A DNA stretch of 64,000 nucleotides from a bacterium (GTDB lineage Bacteria > Myxococcota_A > UBA9160 > UBA4427). The notes below the pieces were generated by a model. It was not told the DNA's origin and made no database searches. It saw nothing but the letters and a program-made list of their open reading frames with translations. The position numbers and the translations under genes are program-made. Positions 9,128 to 18,032 of the stretch are shown piece after piece. How positions within the stretch are numbered: position 1 is the first letter of the stretch; each line of letters starts with the position of its first letter. The stretch spans positions 434,001 through 498,000 of the forward strand of contig JANSYR010000001.1 in the NCBI GenBank assembly GCA_024742285.1. The letters are read 5' to 3'.

Positions 9128-10687
9128 TCACTCGATCCCCATGAGCACGTACGACAGGTACCGCTGGTTGATCTCGCTCACGTACTTGACGGGCTCGGCC
9201 TTGCGCATGCCGAGCATCGCGATCTCGACGTGACGGAACCACCGGTCGGGGTCGAGCCCCTGCTTCGCCGCCCGCCTGCGCGCGAGCAGGACGGTCCGAG
9301 GGCCCGCATTGTAGGCGGCGAGCGCCATCCGAAGCCGGTCGCGCTCCCGCATGTCGGGCTCACTGTCGAAGTATCGCTGCTTGATCCAATCCAGGTATTT
9401 CAGGCCCGCGTGCACGTTGTTCGACGCGTTCTCGGCGCCGGCCACGTCGGCGATCCCCACGTAGGGCTCGCGCGCGGTCGTGGGCTTGATCTGGAGCAGC
9501 CCGACCGCACCCGAACGATTCCGGGCCGCCGCATCGAAGCGCGACTCCTGATGGGCCATCGCGGCGACGAGCCGCCAGTCGAGATCGAAACGGGCAGCGT
9601 GCTCGCGGAACAGGGCATCGTAGTCGGAGAGGCCGCGCTCCTCGGCGTCCGCCAGCCGACGTGCGACGCGGCCGCGTCTCTTGAAGTACCGCTCGATTGC
9701 GAGGTTGCCACGTAGACTGCCCTGCCGATGGCGGCGCAGGAAGGCGTTCATCTCGGCGAGCAGCCCGTCGGCGCCGAGGCGCGTCGCCCAGGCGAGCTTG
9801 CCGCCTTCTCGGAGCGGAGGGGCCTTCGCGATGCGGAGCGTCGGATGGAGGGCGACGAGCGTCTCCGCAACGAGGCTGTCGGCCACCGTGTACGGAAAGC
9901 GACGGGCCGCCACGAGTTCGAGGATGCGCTCCGTCTCGAGCCCGCCGTCGACGGGAAACACATCGACCGGCGGGCGCCCCGCATCGGCGAGGGTCCGATC
10001 GAGACGGGCGAGACTCTCGGCGAAGCTGCTGCTCGCGCGAACGGCGACGGTCCGGCCCGAGAGCTGTTCGAGCCGCTCGAGCGCCGGCGCCTGGTCGTGG
10101 GAGACGATCCGCTCGTCGACGCTCTGGTAGGGCTTCGAGAACGCGACCTGCTCCGCGCGTGTCGGCGTGATCGTCAGGCGCGCGGCGATCAGGTCGCCCG
10201 CCCCTTCGAGCAGGAGCGGGATCAACTGGTCGTCATCCACGGGGATCAGCTCGAACTGGATCGGCGGGGAGCTCGGGGGACGCTCGTGTCGCTCGTTCAG
10301 GAAGCGGGTGAATCCGCGTACCATCTCGTACTGGTAGCCGCCCCGCTCGCCGTCGTTCAGGAAGAAGTCGAAGGCGTTCCGCGAGGTCAGCACCCGAAGG
10401 AAGCGTGCTTCGAGCACGGTCTCGAGGCTCGCCGGGTAGCGATCCGCCACGTGCCGTCCGAGGGGTCCGGCGGTGGCCTCGGTCAACACGGGGTCGACGG
10501 GGGCCTCCGCGGCCTCGGCCTCGGCGGGTGCCGAGGTCTCCGAGGGGCGAGGGTCGGACGCCTCCTCCGAGCAGGCGAGAAAGGCGAGCAGCGCGCTCAG
10601 GATCAGCGCCATCGTGATCGGGAGCAATCGAGGACTTCGGGGATCGAGACGACCGTCCATCGCGGAGGAGTAGCACGGCGACCTCAT
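9128..10687 (-). CDS. MltF-like membrane-bound lytic murein transglycosylase
   Basis: 519 residues from the ATG at 10687, which forms an ATGA overlap with the stop of the upstream RND gene; an ATG at 10660 is the alternative start. A lipoprotein signal (ALLAFLAC) is followed by an acidic Ala/Pro linker. Next is an extracellular solute-binding type 3 domain (FLRVLTSRNAFDFFLNDGERGGYQYEM to RQGSLRGNLAIERYF). A C-terminal SLT goose-lysozyme-like domain has HQESRFDAAARNRSGAVGLLQIKP (catalytic Glu in QES), LKYLDWIKQRYF and LAAYNAGP. This is the domain order of MltF, which cleaves peptidoglycan to 1,6-anhydro-muropeptides at the outer membrane. The tail ends QRYLSYVLMGIE. Confidence 0.92.
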   Translation of the reverse strand: MRSPCYSSAMDGRLDPRSPRLLPITMALILSALLAFLACSEEASDPRPSETSAPAEAEAAEAPVDPVLTEATAGPLGRHVADRYPASLETVLEARFLRVLTSRNAFDFFLNDGERGGYQYEMVRGFTRFLNERHERPPSSPPIQFELIPVDDDQLIPLLLEGAGDLIAARLTITPTRAEQVAFSKPYQSVDERIVSHDQAPALERLEQLSGRTVAVRASSSFAESLARLDRTLADAGRPPVDVFPVDGGLETERILELVAARRFPYTVADSLVAETLVALHPTLRIAKAPPLREGGKLAWATRLGADGLLAEMNAFLRRHRQGSLRGNLAIERYFKRRGRVARRLADAEERGLSDYDALFREHAARFDLDWRLVAAMAHQESRFDAAARNRSGAVGLLQIKPTTAREPYVGIADVAGAENASNNVHAGLKYLDWIKQRYFDSEPDMRERDRLRMALAAYNAGPRTVLLARRRAAKQGLDPDRWFRHVEIAMLGMRKAEPVKYVSEINQRYLSYVLMGIE

Positions 10688-13449
10688 GCGACTCGCCCGG
10701 TCACCGACCCCAGCCGCTCCGCGAGCACACCGCTCAGGTTGCCGAGCACGCGCGCGGCGATCCGAGGGTGGCGGCGGGTGAGGTCCTCGAGGTGGGTGCG
10801 CTCGAGACGTAGCAGCCGTACCTCCGAGCGCGTCCAGACGTCGGCCGTCCGTTCGCCCGTGAAGACCGCCGCCTCGCCGACGAGATCGCCACGCCGCATC
10901 GAGCGCAGGCCGATCGATCCTTCCGGCCGCTCCGTCGAAGCCTCGAGCAGGCCGTCGATCACGACGTAGAGGGCGTCGCCGCGTTCGCCCTGCTTCAGGA
11001 AACGGCGGTCGGCGGGCACCTCGATCAGCTCCGCCATCAACGCGACGATCCGCGCCTGCCAGGGGCGGAGACCGGCGAAGAGCGGGATGGTGCGATCGGG
11101 CGCGTCGCCGAGGTCGAGGGTGAGCACGTCCCAGAGCGAGACGATGCGCATCCGGGTGGCGAGCGACGGCGTGAAGGTCAGGTCGTTGGCCCAGGCGATG
11201 GCGAGAATCACGGCGGCGAGCACGCCGAACTCGACCTGGGCCCGGATCTCGCTCATCAGCAGGGCGAGGAAGCCCAGGCAGAGCGCGAGGGTCGTGACCG
11301 TGACCGGACGACCGATCTCCGCGACCGCTTCGAGCACGCCCCGCTCCTCGTCGGCGTGCCGGCGGGCCGCCTCCTTGAAGTGCACCAGCAGATGAATCGT
11401 GTCGTCGACGGCGATGCCGAGGACCATGCACGCGACCAGCCCGGTCGTGATGTTCAGCGTGACGCCCGTCCAGCCGAGCACGCCGAAGTAGATCGCGATC
11501 GGGATCAGGTTGGGGGCGAGGGCGAGGAGGCCGGTCTTCAGGGAAGTGAAGAGGAGCGCCAGGACCAGGTAGATCAGCGCGATCGCCGTTGCGAGGGAGA
11601 GCGCCTGGCCGAGCGCGATCTCGTCCATCGTGCGGCTGAGCAGCACGGTCTGGCCGGTCACCTCCGCCTCGAGCGGCGCGGGCAGCGTCGCGAGCCGCTC
11701 CTCGATCCGGCCGACGAGCGCCATCACGTCGACCGAGTCGATCGCGCTCGTCCGCACGACGACGTTGGCGGCGCGGCGATCGGCGTCGACGAAGCGATCG
11801 ACCTCCTCGTTGCCGCCGAGCACGAGCAGCTGACCGACGAGGGCGCGCGACTCGGGGACGCGCAGGGCCGCCCGGTCGCCCTCGCGGAAGCCCTGGTTCA
11901 GCACCCGAACGTAGTCCGCGAAGGACGTGCTGCCCGCGACCTCCGGCTGCTCGGCCAGCCAGGTCTGGAGCGCGACGAGGGTCTCGAGCCGCGCGGGCTC
12001 GAGGAAATCGTCCGGCTCCGGGCTTTCGACGAGGATCTGGAATGCGTTTGCCCCACCGAGGGCCGCGTTCACACGGTCGAAGTCGAGGCGGACGGGGTTG
12101 TCCGCGCGCAGGTTGCTCACCATGTCGGTGCTGATCTCGATCCGCCCGATGCCCGCGGCGGCGACGACGGTGGCGAGGAGCCAGACGGCCATGACCGCGT
12201 CGCGATGACGCAGGTCGAAGCGCGCGATCCGGCGCAGGAAGGCTTCGAAGCGGCTCTCGGCGGGACGCTCTTCGGACGCGGATCGGGGCGCGGGGCGCCG
12301 CAGCAGCGCCAGGCACGCGGGGCCGAGGGTGATCGAGACGAAGGTCGTGGCGAGCACGCCGACGGCGCAGAAGACCGCGAACTCACGGACGGCGACGATC
12401 GGGCTGGTCGCGAGAGAGAAGAAGCCGATCGCGGTCGTCAGGCCGGTGAAGCAGATCGGCTGGATCACACGTCGCAACACGTCGGTGGCCAGGTCGGCGG
12501 GCGCCACCGCCGCCGGAGACTCCGCGGCACGCGCGTAGTAGGCGGAGACGACATGGACCGCGTAGGCGAAGCCGACCGCGATGATCACCGGCGGCGCCGC
12601 CACCGTCACGGGGTTGAGCTCGCCGAACAAGGTGCCGACCAGGGCCATGGTCCAGACGAGGCCGACGCCCACGGTCGCGAGCGGCAGCGCCACACCCCGC
12701 AGCGTACGGAACGACGCGAAGGCCGCGAGGGCCATCAGCAGGACCGAGAAGGGAAGCACGCCTCCGAGGTCACCCAGCATGAGCCGGTTCGTCTCCGCCT
12801 TGACGTGACTCCCACCGGCTATCCACACCTCGAGCCCGCCGGCCTCCTCGGCGGCGATCCGACCGAGGCGCTCGTCGAAGCCACTCTCGATCAGGTCCCG
12901 ATCCGAGAGGTCCAGCAGCGCGATCGAGATCGCCGCCACCCGACCGTCGAAGGACACGAGATTGCCGGCGTAGATCGGGTCGGCGAGCGCGCGGCGCCGC
13001 AGATCGGCGAGGGCCGAAGGGTCGGTCGGCACGTCGTCGTAGAAGGGCTCGATCTGGAGCTCGCCCCGTTCGCTTCGGATGTTGAGGGCCGTGGCGAGAC
13101 TCGAGGCGTACCGGACCTCGGGCTGGTCCTCGATCCGCTCGGTCAGGCGCTTCAGACGCTCGAGCACCTCGGGCACGAACACGTCGTCCGCCGCGATCGC
13201 GACGAGCAGCAGCTCACCGCCATCGAAGAGCGCGTTCGCGCGCGCCGCGGCGGCGAGCCCAGGATCGTCTCGCCGCAGCATGCTCTCGATCGACGGGTCG
13301 AGCAGCAGTCGCGGCGTGCCCGTGAAGGGATCGACGATCGCGGCGAGCGCGAGCAGCGTAGCCACGAGGATCGTGCCGACGACCCGGCGAGGATGCTGGG
13401 TCACCCGCCGAAGCCACCGGGACCGACGATTCTCGACCGGCTCGCTCAC
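10684..13449 (-). CDS. RND/MMPL-family exporter with C-terminal cyclic-nucleotide-binding domain
   Basis: 921 residues. It has the two-repeat architecture of MMPL/HpnN-like RND transporters: TM1 (VVGTILVATLLALAAIV), a large periplasmic loop, helices such as LPFSVLLMALAAFASF and PVIIAVGFAYAVHVVSAYYARAA, then a second set (IALIYLVLALLFTSLKTGLLAL, VACMVLGIAVDDTIHLLVHFKEAA). After about residue 800 comes a cNMP-binding domain (RRFLKQGERGDALYVVIDGLLEA, MRRGDLVGEAAVFTGERTADVWT). These exporters move lipids or hydrophobic compounds; the cNMP domain suggests gating by a nucleotide or serves as a docking fold. The fusion is uncommon. ATGA overlap with the transglycosylase downstream suggests coexpression. 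Confidence 0.9.
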   Translation of the reverse strand: MSEPVENRRSRWLRRVTQHPRRVVGTILVATLLALAAIVDPFTGTPRLLLDPSIESMLRRDDPGLAAAARANALFDGGELLLVAIAADDVFVPEVLERLKRLTERIEDQPEVRYASSLATALNIRSERGELQIEPFYDDVPTDPSALADLRRRALADPIYAGNLVSFDGRVAAISIALLDLSDRDLIESGFDERLGRIAAEEAGGLEVWIAGGSHVKAETNRLMLGDLGGVLPFSVLLMALAAFASFRTLRGVALPLATVGVGLVWTMALVGTLFGELNPVTVAAPPVIIAVGFAYAVHVVSAYYARAAESPAAVAPADLATDVLRRVIQPICFTGLTTAIGFFSLATSPIVAVREFAVFCAVGVLATTFVSITLGPACLALLRRPAPRSASEERPAESRFEAFLRRIARFDLRHRDAVMAVWLLATVVAAAGIGRIEISTDMVSNLRADNPVRLDFDRVNAALGGANAFQILVESPEPDDFLEPARLETLVALQTWLAEQPEVAGSTSFADYVRVLNQGFREGDRAALRVPESRALVGQLLVLGGNEEVDRFVDADRRAANVVVRTSAIDSVDVMALVGRIEERLATLPAPLEAEVTGQTVLLSRTMDEIALGQALSLATAIALIYLVLALLFTSLKTGLLALAPNLIPIAIYFGVLGWTGVTLNITTGLVACMVLGIAVDDTIHLLVHFKEAARRHADEERGVLEAVAEIGRPVTVTTLALCLGFLALLMSEIRAQVEFGVLAAVILAIAWANDLTFTPSLATRMRIVSLWDVLTLDLGDAPDRTIPLFAGLRPWQARIVALMAELIEVPADRRFLKQGERGDALYVVIDGLLEASTERPEGSIGLRSMRRGDLVGEAAVFTGERTADVWTRSEVRLLRLERTHLEDLTRRHPRIAARVLGNLSGVLAERLGSVTGRVA

Positions 13450-13519
13450 AGGCCTGCGCGCCTCCCGACCGAAGCATCGCAGACTGGACGCGGTTCGCCG
13501 ACGCCGGGGGACCGGGGCC

Positions 13520-14194
13520 TCAGCGGAGGGCGAGGTCGGTCCGAGCGAGCCAGTCGTGGGCGCTCGCCACGATCGACCGCGTACTGCGCTCCGTGAGGCG
13601 TGCCTGGAGCATCCGCGGCAAGACCGGGCCGATCTCGACCTCGCTCGCGTAGACGAGCAGCGAGCGATCGGGCCCGAGCGCGTGGACCTCCCAGAGACCT
13701 GCGACGTGCTTCAGGTCGCTCTCGTGCTGGTCCGAGAGGGCCCAACGGATCCGCCGCGCCGTGGCGTCCCACGTGTGCCGAATCGTGTAGTCGATCCGCG
13801 TGAGGAGCACCGGCATCGAATAGCGGTCGACCGAATCGTGGCTCGAGCGTGAGACCGGATCGATCGAGCCGACCTCGCGCATGAACTCGCCGTGGCGCGT
13901 CGTCTGGATCAGGCGCCCGAAGACCTCGTCCGCGGGGCGCTCGACGACGAGCAGCGCCGAGATGAGCTCGGGACAGCCCTCGATGAACCCGGGCTCGGGG
14001 AAGGCGAAGCCGCGCTCGGCGAGGGGCGCGGCGATCGGGTCGGGCAGCGCGTCGAGCCACGCCTCCGCCGACTCCTCGACGACGGGCGGGAGCATCTCCA
14101 CGTCACAGCTCGCATGGGCGACGCCCGCGAGGCCCCAGAACACGACCAGGACCCCGAAGAGCTGCGTGGCGTTTCGGACGATGACGATCTGCAT
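13520..14194 (-). CDS. Exported SRPBCC/START-like protein
   Basis: 224 residues from the ATG at 14194, which has a strong ribosome site (GGAGGAACTGCC). A signal peptide (LFGVLVVFWGLAGVAHA) is followed by a segment with two cysteines, then a helix-grip-like domain. Features are ISALLVVERPADEVFGRLIQTTRHGEFM, VDRYSMPVLLTRIDYTIRHTWDATARRIRWALSD, VAGLWEVHAL and LVYASEVEIGPVLPRML. SRPBCC folds bind hydrophobic ligands; an exported version next to an RND lipid-type exporter suggests periplasmic lipid handling. The assignment to the fold is from pattern recognition only. It ends 70 bases before the RND start on the same strand. Confidence 0.72.
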   Translation of the reverse strand: MQIVIVRNATQLFGVLVVFWGLAGVAHASCDVEMLPPVVEESAEAWLDALPDPIAAPLAERGFAFPEPGFIEGCPELISALLVVERPADEVFGRLIQTTRHGEFMREVGSIDPVSRSSHDSVDRYSMPVLLTRIDYTIRHTWDATARRIRWALSDQHESDLKHVAGLWEVHALGPDRSLLVYASEVEIGPVLPRMLQARLTERSTRSIVASAHDWLARTDLALR

Positions 14195-14561
14195 GGCAGT
14201 TCCTCCCGGTCGCTCTCGACCCTGAGACGAGGATCGCTCGCGGGCGATATCGCTTCCGAGAAGCAGGCCACACAACGCTTCTTTTTCCGCTTTCGCGGGA
14301 CGCTCGCCACGCCGCCGCGGGCACGGCACGACGGGCACACCGGATTTCCCGTAGGCGGCCTCACACAGGTCGGCCCGGACGCTGATCCTGATACCGTCCC
14401 CGAGGTCGGGCTCGATCCGGATCCGCCGACCGCCTCCCCGATCGCTCCGGGGGCGATGCCGACGCTGGTCGTGGGTCGCCGTCTCCGGCAGGATTGGAGG
14501 CATGCGGACGCCGACCGTCGCGATGCTCCCGCGACGCGTCTCCGGGAATCGAGGACGGGAA

Positions 14562-15113
14562 ATGCCGATCACCTATCGCACGCTGCCGGTTCCGGCCTTC
14601 GAGGCGTTCACCGCGCGGATCCCCGCCGGCGCCGTGACCTTCGGCGTGGAGTATCGAAGGCTCGATGAGGCCGTGATCCTCGACTTCTACGGTCCGGACG
14701 CCCGCGATCAGTTCGATGGCGTCACGCCGGCGGGCATGGAGGGAACCATCGAGGAGGACGGGCTCTGCCTCCACGTGTTCGGAACGAGCGACGGCGCCGA
14801 GTACCTGCGCTTCGACTGCTTCGACGACGCCGCGCACTATCATCTCCTCGACCCGTTCACGCCCCGCAACGTCGTGGTCGAGCACGACGTCGCGCGCCGG
14901 GGACCGCTGCTCGACTGGGCGCTCGCGTCGTTGCTCGATCGACTGCCGGAGCTCCTCACAGAGGCAGGCGCGTCGGATCTGGCCGCGGCGGTCGATGCCG
15001 GACGTGTCGCCCACGCACTCGAGGCGGTGAAGATCGAGGTCGAACGCGCACTCGCGGCCGGTGCACCGATCGCGAGCGGCTCGCGCGATGGGGTCGGGAC
15101 GGAAACGGGGTGA
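14562..15113 (+). CDS. Conserved protein of unknown function coupled to a GST
   Basis: 183 residues from the ATG at 14562 (MPITYRTLPV), preceded by GAGGACGGGAA; an upstream ATG at 14502 lacks a ribosome site. I do not recognise the family with certainty. It is a mixed alpha/beta acidic protein with IPAGAVTFGVEYRRLDEAVILDFYG, GLCLHVFGTSDGAEYLRFDCFDDAAHYHLLDP and a helical C-terminus. It has no signal peptide or membrane segment. Its TGA overlaps the GTG start of the GST gene (GTGA), so the two are translationally coupled and probably act on related substrates. Confidence 0.75.
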   Translation: MPITYRTLPVPAFEAFTARIPAGAVTFGVEYRRLDEAVILDFYGPDARDQFDGVTPAGMEGTIEEDGLCLHVFGTSDGAEYLRFDCFDDAAHYHLLDPFTPRNVVVEHDVARRGPLLDWALASLLDRLPELLTEAGASDLAAAVDAGRVAHALEAVKIEVERALAAGAPIASGSRDGVGTETG

Positions 15114-15730
15114 GGATTCACGGCAGTCCCACGATCGGCAATCCGAGGCGGGTGGCGATCTTTCTCGCCGAGAAGGGGCTCGAGATCCCCTTCGTGCCGG
15201 TGGACCTCTACTCCCAGGAGCACCGGGGCGAGGCCTTCCTCGCGAAGAATCCGATCGGGCTGGTGCCCGTCCTCGAGCTCGACGACGGGACCTTCGTCTC
15301 GGAGACGATGACGATCTGCCGCTACCTCGAGGAGCTGTTTCCGGAGCCCAGCGTCCTGGGTAGCGATCCACTCGACCGCGCGATTCGCGACATGTGGCAG
15401 CGCCGCGTCGAGTTCGGATTCTTCGCCGCCATCCGGGCCCATTTTCGACACGGCTTCGAGCCGGCGCGGGTCCTCGAGCCGATTCAGATCGCCGAGTGGG
15501 GCGAGCTGAATCGCACGCTGGCCGTGGAGGCGCTCCGGGTGCTGGACGCCCAGCTCGCCGAGAACGAGTTCGTCGCCGGATCCGGATTCAGCGCGGCGGA
15601 CATCACGCTGGTGGTGAGTCTGCAGGGCACGGCGTCGACCGGATTCCGGATCCCCGAGGACTGCCCCCACGTAGAGCGATGGTTCGCCGAGGTCGTTCGG
15701 CGACCGAGCGTCGTCGCGACGGCGCCCTGA
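15110..15730 (+). CDS. Glutathione S-transferase family protein
   Basis: 206 residues starting at a GTG that overlaps the preceding stop. The thioredoxin-like N-domain has SPTIGNPRRVAIFLAEKGLEIPF (Ser/Thr in the catalytic loop), the cis-Pro segment NPIGLVPVLELDDG, and the glutathione-contacting VSETMTICRYLEELFP. The C-terminal helical domain shows LDAQLAENEFVAGSGFSAADIT with the conserved capping Asp. Cytosolic GSTs conjugate glutathione to electrophiles. It is convergent with a DsbA-fold isomerase that often uses glutathione, supporting an aromatic or electrophile detoxification role. Confidence 0.93.
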   Translation: MRIHGSPTIGNPRRVAIFLAEKGLEIPFVPVDLYSQEHRGEAFLAKNPIGLVPVLELDDGTFVSETMTICRYLEELFPEPSVLGSDPLDRAIRDMWQRRVEFGFFAAIRAHFRHGFEPARVLEPIQIAEWGELNRTLAVEALRVLDAQLAENEFVAGSGFSAADITLVVSLQGTASTGFRIPEDCPHVERWFAEVVRRPSVVATAP

Positions 15731-15766
15731 ACCCCTTCGGACACGAAGCGCGGCTCGCGACCGATT

Positions 15767-16375
15767 TCAGGCGGCCTCTTCGAGCGCCCTCTCGAGATAG
15801 AAGCGCGCCAGCTCGAAGCGGTCGTTGCCCCAGAACATCCGATCGCCGACGAAGTAGGTCGGAACGCCGAAGACGCCACGGTCGATGGCCTCCTGCGTGG
15901 CCTGGTCCAACTGGGCTTCCAGCTCGGGCGAGCTCGCGCGCGTGAGCGCCGCGTCGGCATCGAGTCCCGCCCCGGCGAGCAGGGCGTGGACGACTTCGGG
16001 ATCCGAGAGGTCGCGCGCCTCGACCCATCGCGCCCGATAGGCCGGATAGTGGTACTCCCGCAGCTTCCCGGCCTCGGCGGCCACGAACGCTCCGCACAGC
16101 GCGAGTCGGGTCGAGCGCCCGACGAGCTCCTTCGGCGCGAGGTTGAGCTCCCCCCCGATCATCTCGGACCAGCCCTGGAGATCGTCCATGTACCACGCGC
16201 CGCGCCGTTCGCCGGTCGGCGCTTGTTGCGGTCCGGCCGTGGGCTCTCTCAGGGTGGCGAGATGGACCGGGCGGAACTCGATCGTGGCGCCGAGCTCGCC
16301 GAAGAAGGCCTCGGCGCGACAGCTTCCGAGATAGGCCCAGGGGCACGCGTAGTCGAAGTAGAACGGAATCTGCAT
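15767..16375 (-). CDS. DsbA-family / 2-hydroxychromene-2-carboxylate isomerase-like protein
   Basis: 202 residues from the ATG at 16375 (AGAGGATGCGCC before it). The thioredoxin-fold start MQIPFYFDYACPWAYLG carries a Ser/Cys-type active-site region. A helical insert follows, and the end is FGVPTYFVGDRMFWGNDRFELARFYLERAL, the cis-Pro and C-terminal signature of HCCA isomerase / kappa-class GST-like proteins. HCCA isomerases act in naphthalene-type degradation and bind glutathione. The canonical DsbA CxxC is reduced to CPWA. It is tail-to-tail with a GST, 37 bases apart. Confidence 0.88.
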   Translation of the reverse strand: MQIPFYFDYACPWAYLGSCRAEAFFGELGATIEFRPVHLATLREPTAGPQQAPTGERRGAWYMDDLQGWSEMIGGELNLAPKELVGRSTRLALCGAFVAAEAGKLREYHYPAYRARWVEARDLSDPEVVHALLAGAGLDADAALTRASSPELEAQLDQATQEAIDRGVFGVPTYFVGDRMFWGNDRFELARFYLERALEEAA

Positions 16376-16437
16376 GGCGCATCCTCTGATTCGATGGAAT
16401 GCGCCCCATTCTACCGCAGGGGGATGCCCGCCCCAGA

Positions 16438-16465
16438 GGCAGGAGCCGACGAACCGGCTCCTGCC
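16438..16465. terminator. Hairpin, likely terminator of the LamG gene
   Basis: GGCAGGAGCCG (16438-16448) and CGGCTCCTGCC (16455-16465) are exact complements around a 6-base loop. An outer CCCC/GGGG pair (16431-16434, 16466-16469 region) extends it. It lies just past the stop of the minus-strand LamG gene. There is no clear T-tract. Confidence 0.55.
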
Positions 16466-16487
16466 GGGGCGAGTCGAAGCCCTCGGA

Positions 16488-17522
16488 CTATCGCCGGTGC
16501 TTGCCGTGCTTGCGGTGCTTGCGCTTCTTCCGGTCGCGATCATCGTCGTCGTCGTCATCATGGTGACGTCGACGATCATGACCCCAACGGCTTCGGATTC
16601 GAGGCTTCGCGTCGTGGCTGTGCAGACTCGCCTCGAGGTTCTCCAACAGGAGATCGATCTCCCCGATCCGGTCGATGAGCATGCCCATCTCCATCTCGAG
16701 CGCTTCGATCGACTCGAACGCGATCGTCAGCTCCTCGGCCAGCGCTTCGGTGCCCGGTGCATCGGGGGCCCCGAGCGGCTTGCACTTGCCGGCGGCACCC
16801 GCTTCGAAGACGGCGGCGATCTCCTGCTCCGCGAGGGCGCGACCGTAGATCGTGAGCTCGTCGACAGCACCGTCGAGCGCCTGATCCGCCTGGAAGCATC
16901 CGCCCAGACAGTCCTGGTCCTGACCGAGCAGGAGACCGAGGGGGCCTACGTCGAGAGGCCCGGCCGGGTAGGCGCGGCGGTCGACGACGAGCCCATCCAC
17001 GAAGAGCGAGCCCTCGCCGCCTTCGCGCACCAGCGCCACGTGATGCCAGGCGCCGTCGTTCACGAAGACCGGGATCGATCCGGACTGCGACTGCTTGATC
17101 CACACGACGAGGCCAGCCGTCCCCTGGAACAGAAGCAGCTCGTTGGCGCTGGACGGGTTGCCGTTGGCAGCCGAGAGCAGGCCGGCAGTCGGATCGGTCG
17201 TATTGATCCAGAACTCGACCGTCAGGTCAGCCAATCCATCCGCGGCCAGACGAGGCAGGAGAACACGATCGTCCTGGCCGCCTCCCACACCATCGAACCC
17301 GAAGGCGTCCCCCACGAGCCCCATCGCATAGCCTGCACCGGCCGTCGGGCGCGCGTCCCTGCCGGACTCGAGATCGCTCGCGGAGCCGTCGCCTGGCCAC
17401 CAGCCGATGGAGCCGGGTGGATTCTCGACACATTGCTGTGCGGAAGCCATCGGCGCGAGGGCGAGGGTGATTCCGAGGGAGATCGCGGGGATCGTCTTCT
17501 TCAGAGGGGCGGCGCGTTTCAT
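16488..17522 (-). CDS. Secreted LamG/concanavalin-like protein with charged His/Asp/Lys tail
   Basis: 344 residues from the ATG at 17522 (GGAGAGTTCGA upstream). The signal peptide is TIPAISLGITLALAPMASA. The LamG-like jelly roll covers about residues 25-245: IGWWPGDGSASDLESGRDA, DAFGFDGVGGGQDDRVLLP, LADLTVEFWINTTDP, GAWHHVALVREGGEGSLFVDG, GAVDELTIYGRALAEQEIAAVFEAG. This fold binds sugars or proteins. An acidic coiled coil follows (ESIEALEMEMGMLIDRIGEIDLLLENLEASL). The last about 35 residues are extremely charged, with a run of seven Asp and Lys/Arg/His repeats encoded by trinucleotide-repeat DNA near 16500-16570. The tail could bind metal or polyanions. Confidence 0.85.
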   Translation of the reverse strand: MKRAAPLKKTIPAISLGITLALAPMASAQQCVENPPGSIGWWPGDGSASDLESGRDARPTAGAGYAMGLVGDAFGFDGVGGGQDDRVLLPRLAADGLADLTVEFWINTTDPTAGLLSAANGNPSSANELLLFQGTAGLVVWIKQSQSGSIPVFVNDGAWHHVALVREGGEGSLFVDGLVVDRRAYPAGPLDVGPLGLLLGQDQDCLGGCFQADQALDGAVDELTIYGRALAEQEIAAVFEAGAAGKCKPLGAPDAPGTEALAEELTIAFESIEALEMEMGMLIDRIGEIDLLLENLEASLHSHDAKPRIRSRWGHDRRRHHDDDDDDDRDRKKRKHRKHGKHRR

Positions 17523-18032
17523 TCGAACTCTCCGTTCTCGATCATCGGGGGCGTGCACGGATCCGCGATGGACGCGGATCAGAATCCTGTGATGGCGAGG
17601 AAGGGAGACGCTGTCTGAGAAGCTCGGCGCCGTGCGTCTTCGACGAAGGAACGTGAGCGGACGGACGACACGGGGCGCGATCGAAAGAGAAGCGTCTCCC
17701 GACGGCCTCGCCGCCGGAATCCCCTCCTCCTGAGTTCTGGCACCGAACGCGGCTCGCTCGCAGTCCGTACGACCGAGCGTCTGTCCGGCACCGGAATACT
17801 TCGGCGCTTCGTCGAATCAGGTGGTGTGTCGACGGTCACGCGAAGCCGGCTTTGCCCGCGGCTTGCTCTTCGGGAGCCACTCAGTCGCGACGCGATTCCG
17901 TGAGAGCGATCCCCACGGGCCCCACGCCGACACGATCCGTCGGCGAAGACCTCCGAGCACATCGGTGTCGCCGCCGGACCACCCCATCCCGGAGAAGCCG
18001 ATCAGGGGGCCGGGTGATCGCGCCGTGCCGGC
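17523..18032. other. 510-base gap without a convincing gene
   Basis: A 127-codon minus frame (17579..17962) is Arg/Ser-rich, has no ribosome site and resembles no family. I see no gene, repeat or strong hairpin here. It probably holds the upstream region of the LamG gene and the 3' end of the TAXI gene transcript. Confidence 0.5.

Noticed and set aside
17579-17962. 127-codon minus-strand frame in the 17.5-18.0 kb gap
   Set aside because: Arg/Ser-rich, no ribosome site, no recognisable motif.
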